Origin: Nitrospira sp.
Lineage (GTDB): Bacteria > Nitrospirota > Nitrospiria > Nitrospirales > Nitrospiraceae
Length of the DNA stretch: 64,000 nucleotides
Assembly (NCBI GenBank): GCA_024760545.1
Contig: CP060501.1
Coordinates: forward strand, 1,215,501 to 1,279,500
Direction: 5' to 3'
Shown here: piece after piece, positions 9,259-19,247 of the stretch
Layout of the letters: each line of letters starts with the position of its first letter
How positions within the stretch are numbered: the first letter of the stretch is position 1
The notes under the pieces: model-generated
What the model was told of the DNA's origin: nothing
What the model saw: only the letters and a program-made list of their open reading frames with translations
The model's database searches: none
Translations under genes and position numbers: made by a program

Positions 9259-10278
9259 ATGGCTCGGATGCAAGCGGTACAAGCGAGTAAACCCGGCGGT
9301 GAGTGGGAGGTCGTCGAGCGCGAGGTTCCGGAACCCGGTCCAGGGCAGGTTCGAATCAAGGTTGAGGCTTGCGGGGTTTGCCATAGCGACATGTTTGTAA
9401 AAGAAGGCTACTGGCCGGGACTTCAATATCCCCGCATTCCCGGCCATGAGGTCGCGGGACGGATCGACAAGGCCGGACCAAACGTCACGGGGTGGAAACA
9501 AGGGCGACGGGTCGGAGTCGGATGGCATGGCGGGCACTGCGGCCGTTGCGAATCATGCCGCGGCGGCGATTTCATTCTCTGCCGTTTCGGGCAGGTCTGT
9601 GGCATCAGCTACGACGGAGGATGGGCCGACTACCTCGTCGTGCCGGTGGAAGCTGTGGCGCTCTTGCCGGATGAACTGGCGGCGGAGGAGGCCGCCCCAC
9701 TGCTCTGCGCCGGCATTACCACGTTTAACAGCCTCCGGAACAGTGGAGCGCGAGCCGGTGACCTCGTCGCTGTGCAGGGGATCGGAGGACTGGGACACTT
9801 GGGAGTGCAGTATGCAGCCAAGATGGGATTTATGACAGTCGCCATCGGCCGAGGGAAAGACAAGGAACCTCTGGCGAAAAGACTGGGAGCCGGGCATTAC
9901 ATCGATGCGGCCTCGGCCAATCCAGCCGAAGCACTGCAACAACTGGGTGGAGCAAGGGTCATCCTGGCCACAGCTCCTGACGGCAAAGGGATCTCGGCAC
10001 TATTGGAGGGGTTGAGCCCCAGCGGCACGTTGTTGGTCGTGGCAGCCCCAGGCGACCCCATTACGGTCAACGCCGCCACGCTGATCCTGAAGCGCACCTC
10101 CATCCAAGGTTGGCCCTCCGGCACGGCCAAAGATTCCGAGGATACGTTGCGCTTCAGCACACACGCTGGAGTGCGCCCCATGATCCAATGCTACCCACTG
10201 GCCCGGGCAGGTGAGGCCTATCAGCAGATGATGAGGAGCGAGGTGCGGTTCCGTGCTGTCCTCACTATGAATGCGTAA
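9259..10278 (+). CDS. zinc-dependent alcohol dehydrogenase (MDR family)
   Basis: The 339-residue protein has the full zinc MDR layout: catalytic-zinc CGVCHSD (about 38-44) and GHEVAGR (about 61-67), the structural-zinc cluster CGRCESCRGGDFILC (about 94-108), and the NAD(P) Rossmann turn GIGGLGHLG (about 172-180). It likely oxidises alcohols or reduces aldehydes with NAD(P)H. Spacing of the four structural cysteines resembles AdhA/AdhP-type enzymes. The ATG follows GGAGGTACATC. It is transcribed alone, with a hairpin after the stop codon. Confidence 0.92.
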   Translation: MARMQAVQASKPGGEWEVVEREVPEPGPGQVRIKVEACGVCHSDMFVKEGYWPGLQYPRIPGHEVAGRIDKAGPNVTGWKQGRRVGVGWHGGHCGRCESCRGGDFILCRFGQVCGISYDGGWADYLVVPVEAVALLPDELAAEEAAPLLCAGITTFNSLRNSGARAGDLVAVQGIGGLGHLGVQYAAKMGFMTVAIGRGKDKEPLAKRLGAGHYIDAASANPAEALQQLGGARVILATAPDGKGISALLEGLSPSGTLLVVAAPGDPITVNAATLILKRTSIQGWPSGTAKDSEDTLRFSTHAGVRPMIQCYPLARAGEAYQQMMRSEVRFRAVLTMNA

Positions 10279-10290
10279 CGCTTGCAGGAT

Positions 10291-10321
10291 GTCTGGCCGA
10301 AGCGTTCCGCTTCGGCCAGAC
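10291..10321. terminator. strong hairpin between convergent adh and hxlR genes
   Basis: GTCTGGCCGAAGCG is followed by a 3-base loop and its perfect complement, a 14-bp GC-rich stem. No T-run follows on either strand, so it is a terminator-like or mRNA-end-protecting hairpin serving the adh gene (plus) and possibly the convergent regulator (minus). Confidence 0.6.
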
Positions 10322-10392
10322 GCGCGCCCGATTTATAGACTGCTCAATACCACGATCATGATGCAGTACAAGATGACCGTCCCGCCGTCGGC

Positions 10393-10707
10393 TTATTCGG
10401 GAGGTCTGTGATCAACTCCCCATTGGTGCATGGCCTCTACGACGGGTTTGAGACTTAAACCCATGGGCGTGATCGAGTACTCGACTTTGGGAGGAACTTG
10501 GGCGTAGACGGTCCGTGTTACGATGCCATCCCGCTCCATGTCCCTGAGCTGTTGCGTCAATACCTTCTGCGTAATTCCGGTGAGCGCCCGTTGCAGCTCG
10601 GAAAAGCGTTTGACGCCCCGGAAGAGGTACCACAGAATGACGATCTTCCACCGGCCGCCGATGAGTTCGACCGTCGATTCCGCCGGGCATGTCCGTTTCT
10701 TGGCCAT
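10393..10707 (-). CDS. HxlR-family transcriptional regulator
   Basis: The 104-residue winged-helix protein carries the HxlR core: GGRWKIVILWYL, GVKRFSELQRAL, GITQKVLTQQLRDMERDGIVTR and the wing YSITPMGLSL. A single cysteine at position 6 (KKRTCPAE) occupies the place of the redox- or electrophile-sensing Cys of YodB/HypR-type members. The ATG follows GGAG. It is divergent from the pirin gene across 152 bp, which makes pirin (and itself) the likely target. The spacer contains two GGTGCC copies flanking a GCACC, a possible operator. Confidence 0.9.
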   Translation of the reverse strand: MAKKRTCPAESTVELIGGRWKIVILWYLFRGVKRFSELQRALTGITQKVLTQQLRDMERDGIVTRTVYAQVPPKVEYSITPMGLSLKPVVEAMHQWGVDHRPPE

Positions 10708-10859
10708 CGGCTCTCCATTACACCGCTCGGTATCCAGTTGGTGCCTGCCGCACCGAATGGTGCCGTCTTGTTTTGGTCGCGATCCGTCTTATACAGAATC
10801 GGGTGTGACGAACCAAGATCAAAGTGGCGATGCAGGGATCGCCGGAAAGGAGCGGGGCC

Positions 10860-11609
10860 ATGATCAGAGATACGCGGGCGACGAAGACAGCGGTGAAAAT
10901 CCGTCGCGGACAGGAACGCTTCCATACTCAAGCAGGCTGGTTGGATTCTCGGCACAGCTTTAGTTTCTCGCATCATTACGATCCGACCAACACGCACCAT
11001 GGCTTGCTGTTGGTGCACAACGATGATGTGGTCAAGCCGAACACCGGGTTCCGTACTCATCCCCATCGAGACATGGAGATCGTGACCTGGGTTCTGGACG
11101 GAGAACTGGAGCATAAGGACTCGGAAGGTCACAGCGGGATCATCTATCCGGGGTTGGCCCAGCGGATGAGCGCCGGAACCGGAATTTGGCACTCCGAGAT
11201 GAATCCGCAAGGCGAGAAGGACGTCCACTTCATCCAAATGTGGGTGCCACCTGATCAGGAGAGTATAAAGCCTGGCTATGAGCAGCTCGACATCAACGGA
11301 CAGTTGAACAAAGGAGGGCTCGTTCCAATCGCCTCCGGACGAGGGCACCAAGCCGCCATTTCGATCAGACAGAAAGGAGCCGTGCTGTGGGGCGGAAAGC
11401 TTAGGCCCGGAGAGGCAGCGCAGGTTCCCGATGCCCCGTACATTCATCTGTTTGTGACAAAGGGCTCTGCGGAACTGGAAGGCGCAGGGCATTTGGAAGC
11501 CGGCGATGAAGCGCGGCTCACCGCAGCCGGAGCCAGACGGCTGACAGCCGGGAAGACTCATGGAGCGGAAATCTTGATCTGGGAGACTGATCGGGCGCTA
11601 GAGGTGTGA
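10860..11609 (+). CDS. pirin family protein (YhaK/YhhW-like bicupin)
   Basis: The 249-residue protein is a cytosolic bicupin. The N-terminal cupin shows the pirin signature with metal ligands FRTHPHRDMEIVTWV, then E in LEHKDS-like turn, and GTGIWHSEMNP. Bacterial members can act as quercetin dioxygenases or as redox-sensitive regulators. I chose ATG at 10860, which follows AAAGGAG at a good distance, over the earlier in-frame start at 10824 that lacks one. Divergent from an HxlR regulator with a sensor-type cysteine, suggesting induction by oxidants or electrophiles. Confidence 0.88.
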   Translation: MIRDTRATKTAVKIRRGQERFHTQAGWLDSRHSFSFSHHYDPTNTHHGLLLVHNDDVVKPNTGFRTHPHRDMEIVTWVLDGELEHKDSEGHSGIIYPGLAQRMSAGTGIWHSEMNPQGEKDVHFIQMWVPPDQESIKPGYEQLDINGQLNKGGLVPIASGRGHQAAISIRQKGAVLWGGKLRPGEAAQVPDAPYIHLFVTKGSAELEGAGHLEAGDEARLTAAGARRLTAGKTHGAEILIWETDRALEV

Positions 11610-11715
11610 CCACAGGACTCTCGAATGAGGGCTACGGCGGTTGCACTGACTGTGTGTGCCCAAGGCACTATGCCGGAGACGGGAACGCAGGCCGCTGTCT
11701 TTAAGGAGCACCGCG

Positions 11716-13326
11716 ATGGGAGGGTTGCATCAAATTGAGACTATCATTCTCCTACTGACGGCGGTCCTAGCGCTGACGACGGCTGCGCATAAGCTCCTGA
11801 TTCCGTATCCGATTCTGCTCGTCATCGGCGGTTTGATACTGGGTTTGATACCGGGTCTTCCGGCCGTCCACCTGGATCCCGATCTTGTATTCTTGGTCTT
11901 CCTGCCGCCAATCCTCTGGGCGGCCGCTTATTTTACGTCCCTTCGTGAATTTCGAAACAATATCCGCCCGATCTCAATGCTTGCGGTCGGCTTGGTGTTG
12001 GCGACGACAGCGGCGGTCGCCGCCGTGGCTCACGTCGCGTTGCCGGGAATAGGCTGGGCGGAAGCTATAGCCCTGGGAGCCATTGTTTCGCCCCCGGATG
12101 CAGTCTCGGCAACGGCCATCGCCAAGCGTTTGGGCATCCCCAACCGCCTCGTGACGATTTTGGAAGGCGAAAGCCTGGTGAATGATGCAACCGCGCTGAT
12201 CCTCTACCGGACCGCCGTTGCGGCAGCGGCAAGCGGAACATTCATCCTTCGCGACACGCTTCTCCAGTTCGTGTTGGCCGGACTCGGTGGCATTCTCGTC
12301 GGTCTGGCGGTCGGTCTGATGGCGCGATTGGTCCTTAGACAATTGACGACCGACAGCCTCACCGAAATTGCCGTCACACTGTTGGCCCCCTACATAGCTT
12401 GGGTGATGGCCGAACAAGTGCACTCCTCCGCTGTATTGGCCTGCGTCGCTGGCGGGCTGTATCTGCGGCAGCATTTTAGCGCGGACGTAGCGCCAATCAC
12501 CCGCATTCAAGGACGGGCCGTTTGGGAACTGCTGGTGTTCATCTTGAACGGCGTCATCTTTATTCTTATCGGGCTTCAACTGAGAACGCTGAGCGAGACA
12601 ATCCCAGCCGATCAGTTTGCACCCCTCGCCTTTACCGGGGTGGTGATCAGCGTCACCGTGATCGTGGTTCGTCTGCTCTGGGTTCCCTTGGGAGCCATCG
12701 TGCCGCGACTCGTCAGCCCGTCGCTTCGCCGTCGCGATCCCATGCCGCCATGGCCACATCTGCTGATCGTAGGATGGACCGGGATGCGTGGAATCGTTAC
12801 GTTGGCGGCCGCTCTTGCATTGCCCGTGACCACAACCGCCGGAACTTCCTTCCCGTACCGAGCGGAAATCATCTTACTCAGCTTCTCGGTGATTCTTGCC
12901 ACGCTCGTTCTGCAAGGTCTCTCCCTTGCCCCCTTGATCCGCGCCTTGAAACTGGAAGAAGACCGGAGTCTCGAACATGAGGAAATGGGGGCACGCGCGC
13001 ACGCCGCTAAAGCCGCATTGACTCGTTTGGAGACATTCGCCGATGATGATCGAGTCATGCCGGATCACCTTGACCGGTTGCACACACATTATCAGCAACG
13101 GCTTCAACGCTATGAGCCGACCGGTCCGGTTGATTCCGATTGCACCAACGAAGTGGCTGAGGCGTTTCGACTGCTCCGGCATGAAACCATAAGCGCCGAA
13201 CGACTCGCGTTGATCAAGCTGCGCAATGATGGCACCATCAGCGACGAGGTGCTGCACCGATTGGAACATGAGCTCGATGTAGAATCGGTCCGCCTGGGCT
13301 TGGGAGATCGGCGCTTTGCCGGCTGA
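11716..13326 (+). CDS. Na+/H+ antiporter, CPA1 family
   Basis: The 536-residue inner-membrane protein has about twelve hydrophobic segments over residues 5-410 and a hydrophilic, Glu/Arg-rich cytosolic tail of about 125 residues. The CPA1 ion-binding motif is visible as EGESLVNDATALIL, preceded by SPPDAVSATAIAKR, and a later GWTGMRGIVTLAAALALP matches the conserved arginine helix. It should exchange cytosolic Na+ (or K+) for protons. I chose ATG at 11716, which follows AAGGAG, over an upstream in-frame start at 11656. It is transcribed alone. Confidence 0.9.
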   Translation: MGGLHQIETIILLLTAVLALTTAAHKLLIPYPILLVIGGLILGLIPGLPAVHLDPDLVFLVFLPPILWAAAYFTSLREFRNNIRPISMLAVGLVLATTAAVAAVAHVALPGIGWAEAIALGAIVSPPDAVSATAIAKRLGIPNRLVTILEGESLVNDATALILYRTAVAAAASGTFILRDTLLQFVLAGLGGILVGLAVGLMARLVLRQLTTDSLTEIAVTLLAPYIAWVMAEQVHSSAVLACVAGGLYLRQHFSADVAPITRIQGRAVWELLVFILNGVIFILIGLQLRTLSETIPADQFAPLAFTGVVISVTVIVVRLLWVPLGAIVPRLVSPSLRRRDPMPPWPHLLIVGWTGMRGIVTLAAALALPVTTTAGTSFPYRAEIILLSFSVILATLVLQGLSLAPLIRALKLEEDRSLEHEEMGARAHAAKAALTRLETFADDDRVMPDHLDRLHTHYQQRLQRYEPTGPVDSDCTNEVAEAFRLLRHETISAERLALIKLRNDGTISDEVLHRLEHELDVESVRLGLGDRRFAG

Positions 13327-13417
13327 TGCGCCGGAACCCTTGGGTTTGACATGAGGTTGTCTCACGCCGAAATGAGAATGTTACCCGGCTGCCAGGAACA
13401 GAGAAAGGAGAATGTTG

Positions 13418-13879
13418 ATGAGGACCGATCTTGAGAAAGTAAAGGCGCTGGCCAAAGATCTTCGCAAAGGCTATCCCCGCAGTCCGCGCGAAAAGCTCGG
13501 CGGCTACGTGATCGCGGCCCGTTCCGTCGACAAGTGCCGGGCGTTCTTGCTGGGCATGAACGGCGAATACAACTATTGGCCCTGCTCATTGGCCGGACAG
13601 TGGTTTGCGTTCACCGGCATCACGCCGGAGCAGCTCAAAGACGTCGTCGCGACAGGAGCCGCAGATAGCGAACTGGCCGACTGGATCGGCAAGCACTCCA
13701 AAGTGCAGAATCCCGATGACGTTCTGAAATGGAACAACAAGATGCGCGACATGCGGCTCAGCGAGATGACGCTCCAGGCGCAAGAGTATTTGGAGGACTA
13801 CATCCCCAAGTTTGTCCCCAGCCATCGCCCTGTCTATGTCTGGTTCGATGTATACGACTTGGAAGAAAAGCGGATGTAA
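13418..13879 (+). CDS. DUF5069 domain-containing protein
   Basis: The 153-residue soluble protein matches the DUF5069 pattern: an N-terminal DLRKGYPRSPREKLGGYV segment, then CRAFLLGMNGEYNYWPC and a helical C terminus ending PVYVWFDVYDLEE. No function is established. ATG at 13418 lies seven bases after AAAGGAG; the earlier ATG at 13412 would sit too close to that site. It stands alone between the antiporter and the first sigma54 activator. Confidence 0.8.
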   Translation: MRTDLEKVKALAKDLRKGYPRSPREKLGGYVIAARSVDKCRAFLLGMNGEYNYWPCSLAGQWFAFTGITPEQLKDVVATGAADSELADWIGKHSKVQNPDDVLKWNNKMRDMRLSEMTLQAQEYLEDYIPKFVPSHRPVYVWFDVYDLEEKRM

Positions 13880-14042
13880 ACGAACGGTGGCCGCGGGTTG
13901 ACGATCAACGACCTACCGGCGCTCTGTCCGGAGTTGACCTGGAGCCAGGTCTTCCTTACCATACCGGCGGCTATTTTGAGTATCCCGGTAAGGCTACACC
14001 GCCTGCTTCTCAACGCTCCGAACAGGCAACCACGTCGTCGCT

Positions 14043-17000
14043 ATGAATGAGCGATTACCAGGGGCCATCATCGGATCTGAGCCGGCTCAGTATCGCGCCC
14101 TCCTCGAAGTTACAGAGTCCATCGCGGTACACCACGACTTGGCCGGGCTGTTCCGCGATCTTCTCCAACGCCTGCCTCGAATCATCACTTGCTCATCCAT
14201 TTCCATGGCGTTGCATAACCCTGATCGTAATACGCTGCAGATGCATATCCTTGAGCACGTGGGACCAGGCCCGCTCGCTCCAGGAATGGAACAACCCGTC
14301 GAGGATGTTCCAGGTGGGTGGGTCTTGCAACATCAGGAGCCTCTTGTCTGCACGAACGTCGACCAAGAAACTCGATTTCCCAAAGTGATGCCGATGGTTC
14401 GGCTGGCTGGCATCAAATCGTTCTGCGTGGTTCCGCTCACAACCGCACGCCGACGGCTAGGCGCGATGGGAGTTGGGAGCAAGGAGGAACATCACTATGA
14501 AGGAGCGGAGCTCGACTTCCTGCAACAGGTCGCCAAGCAAGTCGCCGTTGCGGTTGAAAACACTCTGAACTTCGAGCGTGCGCACCAGGCAGAGGAGGAC
14601 GCGAGACGCAGGTTCGAGCGTGAGCGGCTGATGTTGGAAATCAATAACGCTGTCGTCTCGCAACTCGATTTGCGAGAACTGGTACGGGTCATTTCTTCTT
14701 CCCTCTGCGAAGCTTTAGAAATCAATGCCGTGGGCCTCTCGCTTTATGAGCCAGAGTCGGCGTGTTTTCGAGTCTATTATTACGACTTGCCGGATACGAT
14801 ACCGCCGATGGAAGCAGGGGCGACGATTCCGGCCGAAGGCAGCATCGGCGGCCTGGCTCTCACTTCGGGCCGACCCATCCTCATCAATCGCGCTAGTGAG
14901 GCAGAGGCCTTCCCTGAATCCAAACGACGTTTTTATGATCACGGGTTCAATGCCGGCGGCTGTGTGCCGCTGATCATGCAGGGCCGCAAACTCGGCGTGC
15001 TGGGTCTTCTCAGTTTTCGGGAGGACGCGTTCCCTAAAGAAAGTCAGCAGTTGCTCTGTCAGATCGCAGACCAGATTGCCATTGCGACGGAAAATGCGCT
15101 GAGCTTCGAACGTGCACACCAGGCAGAGGAGGAGGCACAACGCCGATTTGAGCGTGAGCGGCTCATGTTGGAAATAAACAACGCTGTGGTCTCGCAACTC
15201 GATTTGGGAGAACTTCTCAAGTCGATCTCAGCGTGCCTCCATCGCGTCATCCCTCACGATCTCGCAGCATTTTGTATTTATGATGCCGCCACCAACCAGC
15301 TGCGAGGCCATTCATTGGATTTCCCGAGCAATCAAGGGTTTGGTGGGATCGGCGATCCTATTCCGCTAGAAGGAACCCCGGAAGGGATGGCATTCACTTC
15401 TCAAAAGCCGGTTCTTATCAAGAAATTGAGCCTTGTAGAGTTTTCTGCGGAGGTCGTCAAACGGGGGGCAGCTGCAGGATTAAAATCCGGCTGTGCGGTT
15501 CCCCTCCTTGCGCACGGGCGAGCATTGGGTACGCTCAGCGTGGTGAGTCTTAGCGAGAATGCGTTCAGCGAGCAAGATGCAGAGTTGCTCGGCAATATCG
15601 GGACGCAGGTCGCGATCGCGGTCGAGAACACGTTGAATTTCGAGAGCGCACAGGCTGCGAAACGGCAATTCATGAAAGAACGCGATCGGCTGCGGTTGCT
15701 CATCGACGTGGCGAACAATTTGACGTCCAACTTGGAACTTCGCGATCTCCTTCAAGCGACCGTGGCCGGTGTCCGCCGGGTCATGCAATGCGATCTCGTG
15801 ACAGTTCATCTGCCTAATCCGGAACGGACTCAGCTTCAAACGTACGTCATGGATTTTTTCGACAGCCGCTGGACCCTGCCGGACAACCAGTGGCAACCCG
15901 TGGAGGGGACACTTGAAGGCAAGGTGTTTCGGTCAGGGACACCTATAGTCGCTGCCCGGCTTGACTCAAGCGAGTTTCCGAGGGAGGCAAAAGTTCTGCA
16001 GGACCTGGGGATCGTCGGCGGCTGTATCGTACCTCTGCTCCACCGTGGGCAAGTCCTCGGAAATATGGGATTGGGGAGAAAGGAGGAGATCGCCTACACG
16101 GCGGAGGAGGTCGATTTCTTGATGCAGTTCGGCACGCAAGTGGCCATTGCAATTGAGAATGCCGTCGCGTATGGCCAGATTGCCGACTTGAAGGATAAGC
16201 TTGCGCAGGAGAAGCTCTATCTCGAAGATGAGATTCGAAGCGATTTTGAAGAGATCGTCGGCGAGAGCGCTCCAATCAAGCAGGTACTAAAGCAGGTGGG
16301 AATTGTGGCGCCCACCGATTCCACGGTCCTGATTCTGGGCGAGACCGGTACAGGCAAGGAATTGCTCGCCCGAGCCATCCATGATCGGAGCAAGCGGCGG
16401 GAAGGAACCTTCGTCAAGCTGAACTGCGCGGCAATTCCCACGGGATTACTCGAAAGTGAGTTATTCGGTCACGAGAAAGGCGCCTTTACCGGAGCAATTG
16501 CCACGAAAGTCGGGCGATTCGAACTCGCGGACGGTGGAACCCTATTTCTCGATGAGGTGGGAGACATTCCCCTGGAACTGCAGTCGAAGCTGCTTCGCGT
16601 CCTGCAGGAACAGGAATTTGAACGACTCGGCAGCACGAGAACCATTAAAGTCAAGGTCCGGTTGCTTGCAGCCACCAACCGCGATCTTCTGGAGATGGTG
16701 GAGCAGAAGCAGTTTCGCAGCGATCTCTATTACCGCCTGAATGTGTTTCCTATCGTGAGTCCTTCGCTTCGTGAGCGAGCCGGAGATATTCCACTCCTCG
16801 TCCGCTACTTTACGCAGCGGCTCTCACGCCAAATGGAAAAGCGCGTCGAACGGATTCCCTCCGATACGATGGATGCCCTCTGTCGGTATCGTTGGCCAGG
16901 CAACGTTCGTGAACTGGAAAATCTCATCGAGCGCGCCGTGATTCTCTCCCAAGGCACCGAGTTGACCGTCCCGCTTGGTGAACTCAAGATTGCAGCACGC

Positions 17001-17177
17001 GAGAGTCCGTCAGCGGTTGCGACGCTGCACGAGGCGGAACGCGATCATATTCTGCGTGCCCTCCAGGAATCCAATTGGGTGATAGCCGGTCCATCCGGTG
17101 CAGCGACCCTGCTCGGCATGAAGCGATCCACTCTCCAATCGAAGATGATCAAGCTCGGAATCTCTCGCCGGCCCTAG
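14043..17177 (+). CDS. sigma54-dependent activator with four GAF domains
   Basis: This 1044-residue FhlA-like protein activates RNA polymerase-sigma54. It contains four tandem GAF sensor domains (about 15-180, 195-355, 385-535, 550-700), short helical linkers with repeated [20 protein letters not shown] segments, an AAA+ ATPase (about 725-960; Walker A GETGTGKE at 766, sigma54-contacting GAFTGA at 813, Walker B LFLDE around 837) and a Fis-type helix-turn-helix at the C terminus. No receiver domain is present, so signalling is by ligand or redox binding to GAF. The gene has a poor ribosome site. It lies directly upstream of the efflux operon it probably controls, and is paralogous to the activator at 27271. 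Confidence 0.93.
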   Translation: MNERLPGAIIGSEPAQYRALLEVTESIAVHHDLAGLFRDLLQRLPRIITCSSISMALHNPDRNTLQMHILEHVGPGPLAPGMEQPVEDVPGGWVLQHQEPLVCTNVDQETRFPKVMPMVRLAGIKSFCVVPLTTARRRLGAMGVGSKEEHHYEGAELDFLQQVAKQVAVAVENTLNFERAHQAEEDARRRFERERLMLEINNAVVSQLDLRELVRVISSSLCEALEINAVGLSLYEPESACFRVYYYDLPDTIPPMEAGATIPAEGSIGGLALTSGRPILINRASEAEAFPESKRRFYDHGFNAGGCVPLIMQGRKLGVLGLLSFREDAFPKESQQLLCQIADQIAIATENALSFERAHQAEEEAQRRFERERLMLEINNAVVSQLDLGELLKSISACLHRVIPHDLAAFCIYDAATNQLRGHSLDFPSNQGFGGIGDPIPLEGTPEGMAFTSQKPVLIKKLSLVEFSAEVVKRGAAAGLKSGCAVPLLAHGRALGTLSVVSLSENAFSEQDAELLGNIGTQVAIAVENTLNFESAQAAKRQFMKERDRLRLLIDVANNLTSNLELRDLLQATVAGVRRVMQCDLVTVHLPNPERTQLQTYVMDFFDSRWTLPDNQWQPVEGTLEGKVFRSGTPIVAARLDSSEFPREAKVLQDLGIVGGCIVPLLHRGQVLGNMGLGRKEEIAYTAEEVDFLMQFGTQVAIAIENAVAYGQIADLKDKLAQEKLYLEDEIRSDFEEIVGESAPIKQVLKQVGIVAPTDSTVLILGETGTGKELLARAIHDRSKRREGTFVKLNCAAIPTGLLESELFGHEKGAFTGAIATKVGRFELADGGTLFLDEVGDIPLELQSKLLRVLQEQEFERLGSTRTIKVKVRLLAATNRDLLEMVEQKQFRSDLYYRLNVFPIVSPSLRERAGDIPLLVRYFTQRLSRQMEKRVERIPSDTMDALCRYRWPGNVRELENLIERAVILSQGTELTVPLGELKIAARESPSAVATLHEAERDHILRALQESNWVIAGPSGAATLLGMKRSTLQSKMIKLGISRRP

Positions 17178-17187
17178 TACCGACATT

Positions 17188-17201
17188 TCGGTAATTACCG
17201 A
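17188..17201. promoter_or_regulatory. 14-bp perfect palindrome, candidate activator-binding site
   Basis: TCGGTAATTACCGA is a perfect palindrome just after the sigma54-activator stop, about 120-135 bp upstream of a -24/-12-like element. Further TTTCGG copies follow it. Position and symmetry fit an enhancer site for the Fis-type HTH of the adjacent activator. Confidence 0.5.
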
Positions 17202-17320
17202 TATTTCGGCACTTCGGCTTTCGGCACCGCGACGGCTTCAGTCCATCAAATCTCCTAAATACTCACATATTCAGTCATACTTTCAATCATTTATGAATGA
17301 GTCTGGTAAGCGCCGCCATA

Positions 17321-17337
17321 CTGGAATGCCTCCTGCT
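17321..17337 (+). promoter_or_regulatory. candidate sigma54 (-24/-12) promoter of efflux cassette 1
   Basis: CTGGAATGCCTCCTGCT has GG and GC separated by exactly 10 bases, as sigma54 promoters require, and matches most of YTGGCACGNNNNTTGCW. It lies 68 bp before the first cassette gene. The match is weaker than the one upstream of cassette 2. Confidence 0.45.
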
Positions 17338-17404
17338 ATGACCCTCCACCGAAGACAACAGCGACATCGGCACTCAACATTCGAACTCATAGAAAGGACA
17401 GATC

Positions 17405-18136
17405 ATGGTTCCCACACAGATGATGCTCTTCGGTGCGTTGGCGGTACTCACGACAGGTTGCGTCTCCACCATGCATGCACGCGACGTTCAACAACACGGT
17501 CCCATCACTGAACATCAGGCGCTGCTTACCGATGTGAAGGACGATCGTGCCGCACTCAAGGGATACCGCAACCCGGTGGCCAACTGGCGCGCATACGACA
17601 AGATTCTCATTGAGCCGGTCGTGATCAGTGACGACTTCGTGTCGACACTCAACGCCGAACAACGCGACGACCTCAAGAAATTAACAGAGAGTTTTTACGC
17701 CAAACTCCGAGAGAATCTGTCGAAGCAATATCAAATAACCGACACGCCTACCGCCGGCACCATGCGATATCGTGTGTCGATTACGCACGCCGAGCAATCT
17801 TGGATGACGCTAGCCGTACTCACCAAAGCCGTCTGGCAACTCCAAGCAGCGAATACCTTGTGGGCGGTGACACGGGGGAAACCTGCATTCGCAGGAGAAG
17901 TCACGGCCGAGTTCACAATCACCGACGCCGTCACGGGAGAATTACTCGAAGTGGGAGTGGACCGGCGAGTCGGCGGGCAAAACCTGCTCGATAGAGAAGT
18001 GTTCAATTCATGGGGCGATGTAAAAAACAGCCTAAATTATTGGGCTGACTCCTCCGCTTATCGGCTCTGCGGCACCCGTGGTGACGCGAACTGTGTCGAG
18101 CCAAAGGCCGGCTGGATGGACATACTTCATTTCTGA
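17405..18136 (+). CDS. DUF3313 family lipoprotein
   Basis: The 243-residue product begins with a signal sequence ending in a lipobox (LTTGC, Cys about 19), so it should be lipidated. The body follows the DUF3313 pattern (DILIEPV-like strand KILIEPVVISDD, later RYRVSITHAEQSW and GEVTAEFTITDAVTGELL). Function is unknown; members are envelope lipoproteins. It is the first gene after the GAF-sigma54 activator and its candidate promoter, and precedes the TerB-Coq4 fusion by 47 bp. Confidence 0.8.
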   Translation: MVPTQMMLFGALAVLTTGCVSTMHARDVQQHGPITEHQALLTDVKDDRAALKGYRNPVANWRAYDKILIEPVVISDDFVSTLNAEQRDDLKKLTESFYAKLRENLSKQYQITDTPTAGTMRYRVSITHAEQSWMTLAVLTKAVWQLQAANTLWAVTRGKPAFAGEVTAEFTITDAVTGELLEVGVDRRVGGQNLLDREVFNSWGDVKNSLNYWADSSAYRLCGTRGDANCVEPKAGWMDILHF

Positions 18137-18183
18137 AACCAAACAACTCAAGGCGATCGATGATCGCGATCAAGGAGGTCACA

Positions 18184-19170
18184 ATGGAACTGAAAATGCC
18201 GAATCATGAACAAGCGTACTGGGGGTTGCGCGCCATGAAAACGATTGCCATGGCGGACGGAGTGCTGAATGAATCCGAGCGACACATGCTGTCATCAGTC
18301 CAGCAGGTCATCGGTACGACCTATGACATCGAGGAATTGATTCCCATTACACCCATGGAACTGGCCCAGGCGCTTCCCGATCCCCAACTGAGAAAACAAC
18401 TGGTGCAGGGATTGATCGTGGTGTCCCTGATCGACGGAAAACCGGATGAGGCGGAGGTCAATCTGGTCGAGCAATTTGCGCAGGAACTGGAGGTCAGCGC
18501 TCTCGAGATCAAGAACCTTCGGCATGTCCTGAACCGAGAGATTGTTCAATTGCGCCTCGATCTGGTGCGCCGGTTCTGGTTGCGGCCAAAAATCAATGAG
18601 CTCTGGAACAAGGAGGGGATCAAGGGGCTCTACAAGTTCGTCCGCGGGATGATGGGAAAGTATGAGAACAAGGAGTTGGCTGCCCGCTACCAAGCCCTGG
18701 AACACTATCCAACCGGTTCCCTGGGACGTTCGTACTATGAGTATTGCCGGACGAACGGTTTTCCCTTACCGGGGGAAAAGGGTGGCTCGCCTGAACAGAT
18801 CCTCTTTCATGACTGCGCTCATGTCTTGTCCGGTTATGGAACGGCTCCGGAAGAAGAGGTCCAGGTCGCCTGCTTCAGCGCAGGTTTTCAACGGCGTGAG
18901 CCCTGGCTATTCGTCTTCTTCGTTTTGCTGCAATTTCACGTCGGCATCCGCATGACGCCCATTACCACGGCACGGACAGGCATGTTCGATCCGTTGAAGG
19001 CCATGGTCGCCGTCCGCCGTGGGGCAGCGATGAATATCGATCTCAATAACGGCTGGGATTACTGGCCCGTGATGGGTGAACAGGTCGAAGAGCTTCGCCG
19101 ACGATATAACATTCTGCCGATTGAAGCGTTCATGCCGGCCAAGCAACAGATGGTCGGGAGCGCGGCATAG
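18184..19170 (+). CDS. TerB-like / Coq4-like fusion protein
   Basis: The 328-residue soluble protein joins two folds. Residues about 5-130 resemble the TerB helical domain (RAMKTIAMADGVLNESE, then VVSLIDGKPDEAE, two paired acidic helices). Residues about 165-300 resemble Coq4, with its zinc-site HDxxH as HDCAH at 209-213 followed by LSGYGTAPEEE. Coq4 organises ubiquinone synthesis in mitochondria; bacterial relatives are of uncertain role. ATG at 18184 follows AAGGAGGTCACA, so the earlier in-frame start at 18160 is rejected. It lies in an efflux operon rather than among quinone genes. Confidence 0.7.
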   Translation: MELKMPNHEQAYWGLRAMKTIAMADGVLNESERHMLSSVQQVIGTTYDIEELIPITPMELAQALPDPQLRKQLVQGLIVVSLIDGKPDEAEVNLVEQFAQELEVSALEIKNLRHVLNREIVQLRLDLVRRFWLRPKINELWNKEGIKGLYKFVRGMMGKYENKELAARYQALEHYPTGSLGRSYYEYCRTNGFPLPGEKGGSPEQILFHDCAHVLSGYGTAPEEEVQVACFSAGFQRREPWLFVFFVLLQFHVGIRMTPITTARTGMFDPLKAMVAVRRGAAMNIDLNNGWDYWPVMGEQVEELRRRYNILPIEAFMPAKQQMVGSAA

Positions 19171-19247
19171 TCGATAGGGCGTGATGCAGGGCCGGCTGCT
19201 TTCGCGCAAACAAGTCAGGGAACACAAGCTAGAGGAGACTGATCTGT

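Noticed and set aside
10557-11561. 334-residue minus-strand frame covering the hxlR-pirin spacer and pirin gene
   Set aside because: It overlaps both the HxlR start and the pirin gene, and its sequence has no domain character.
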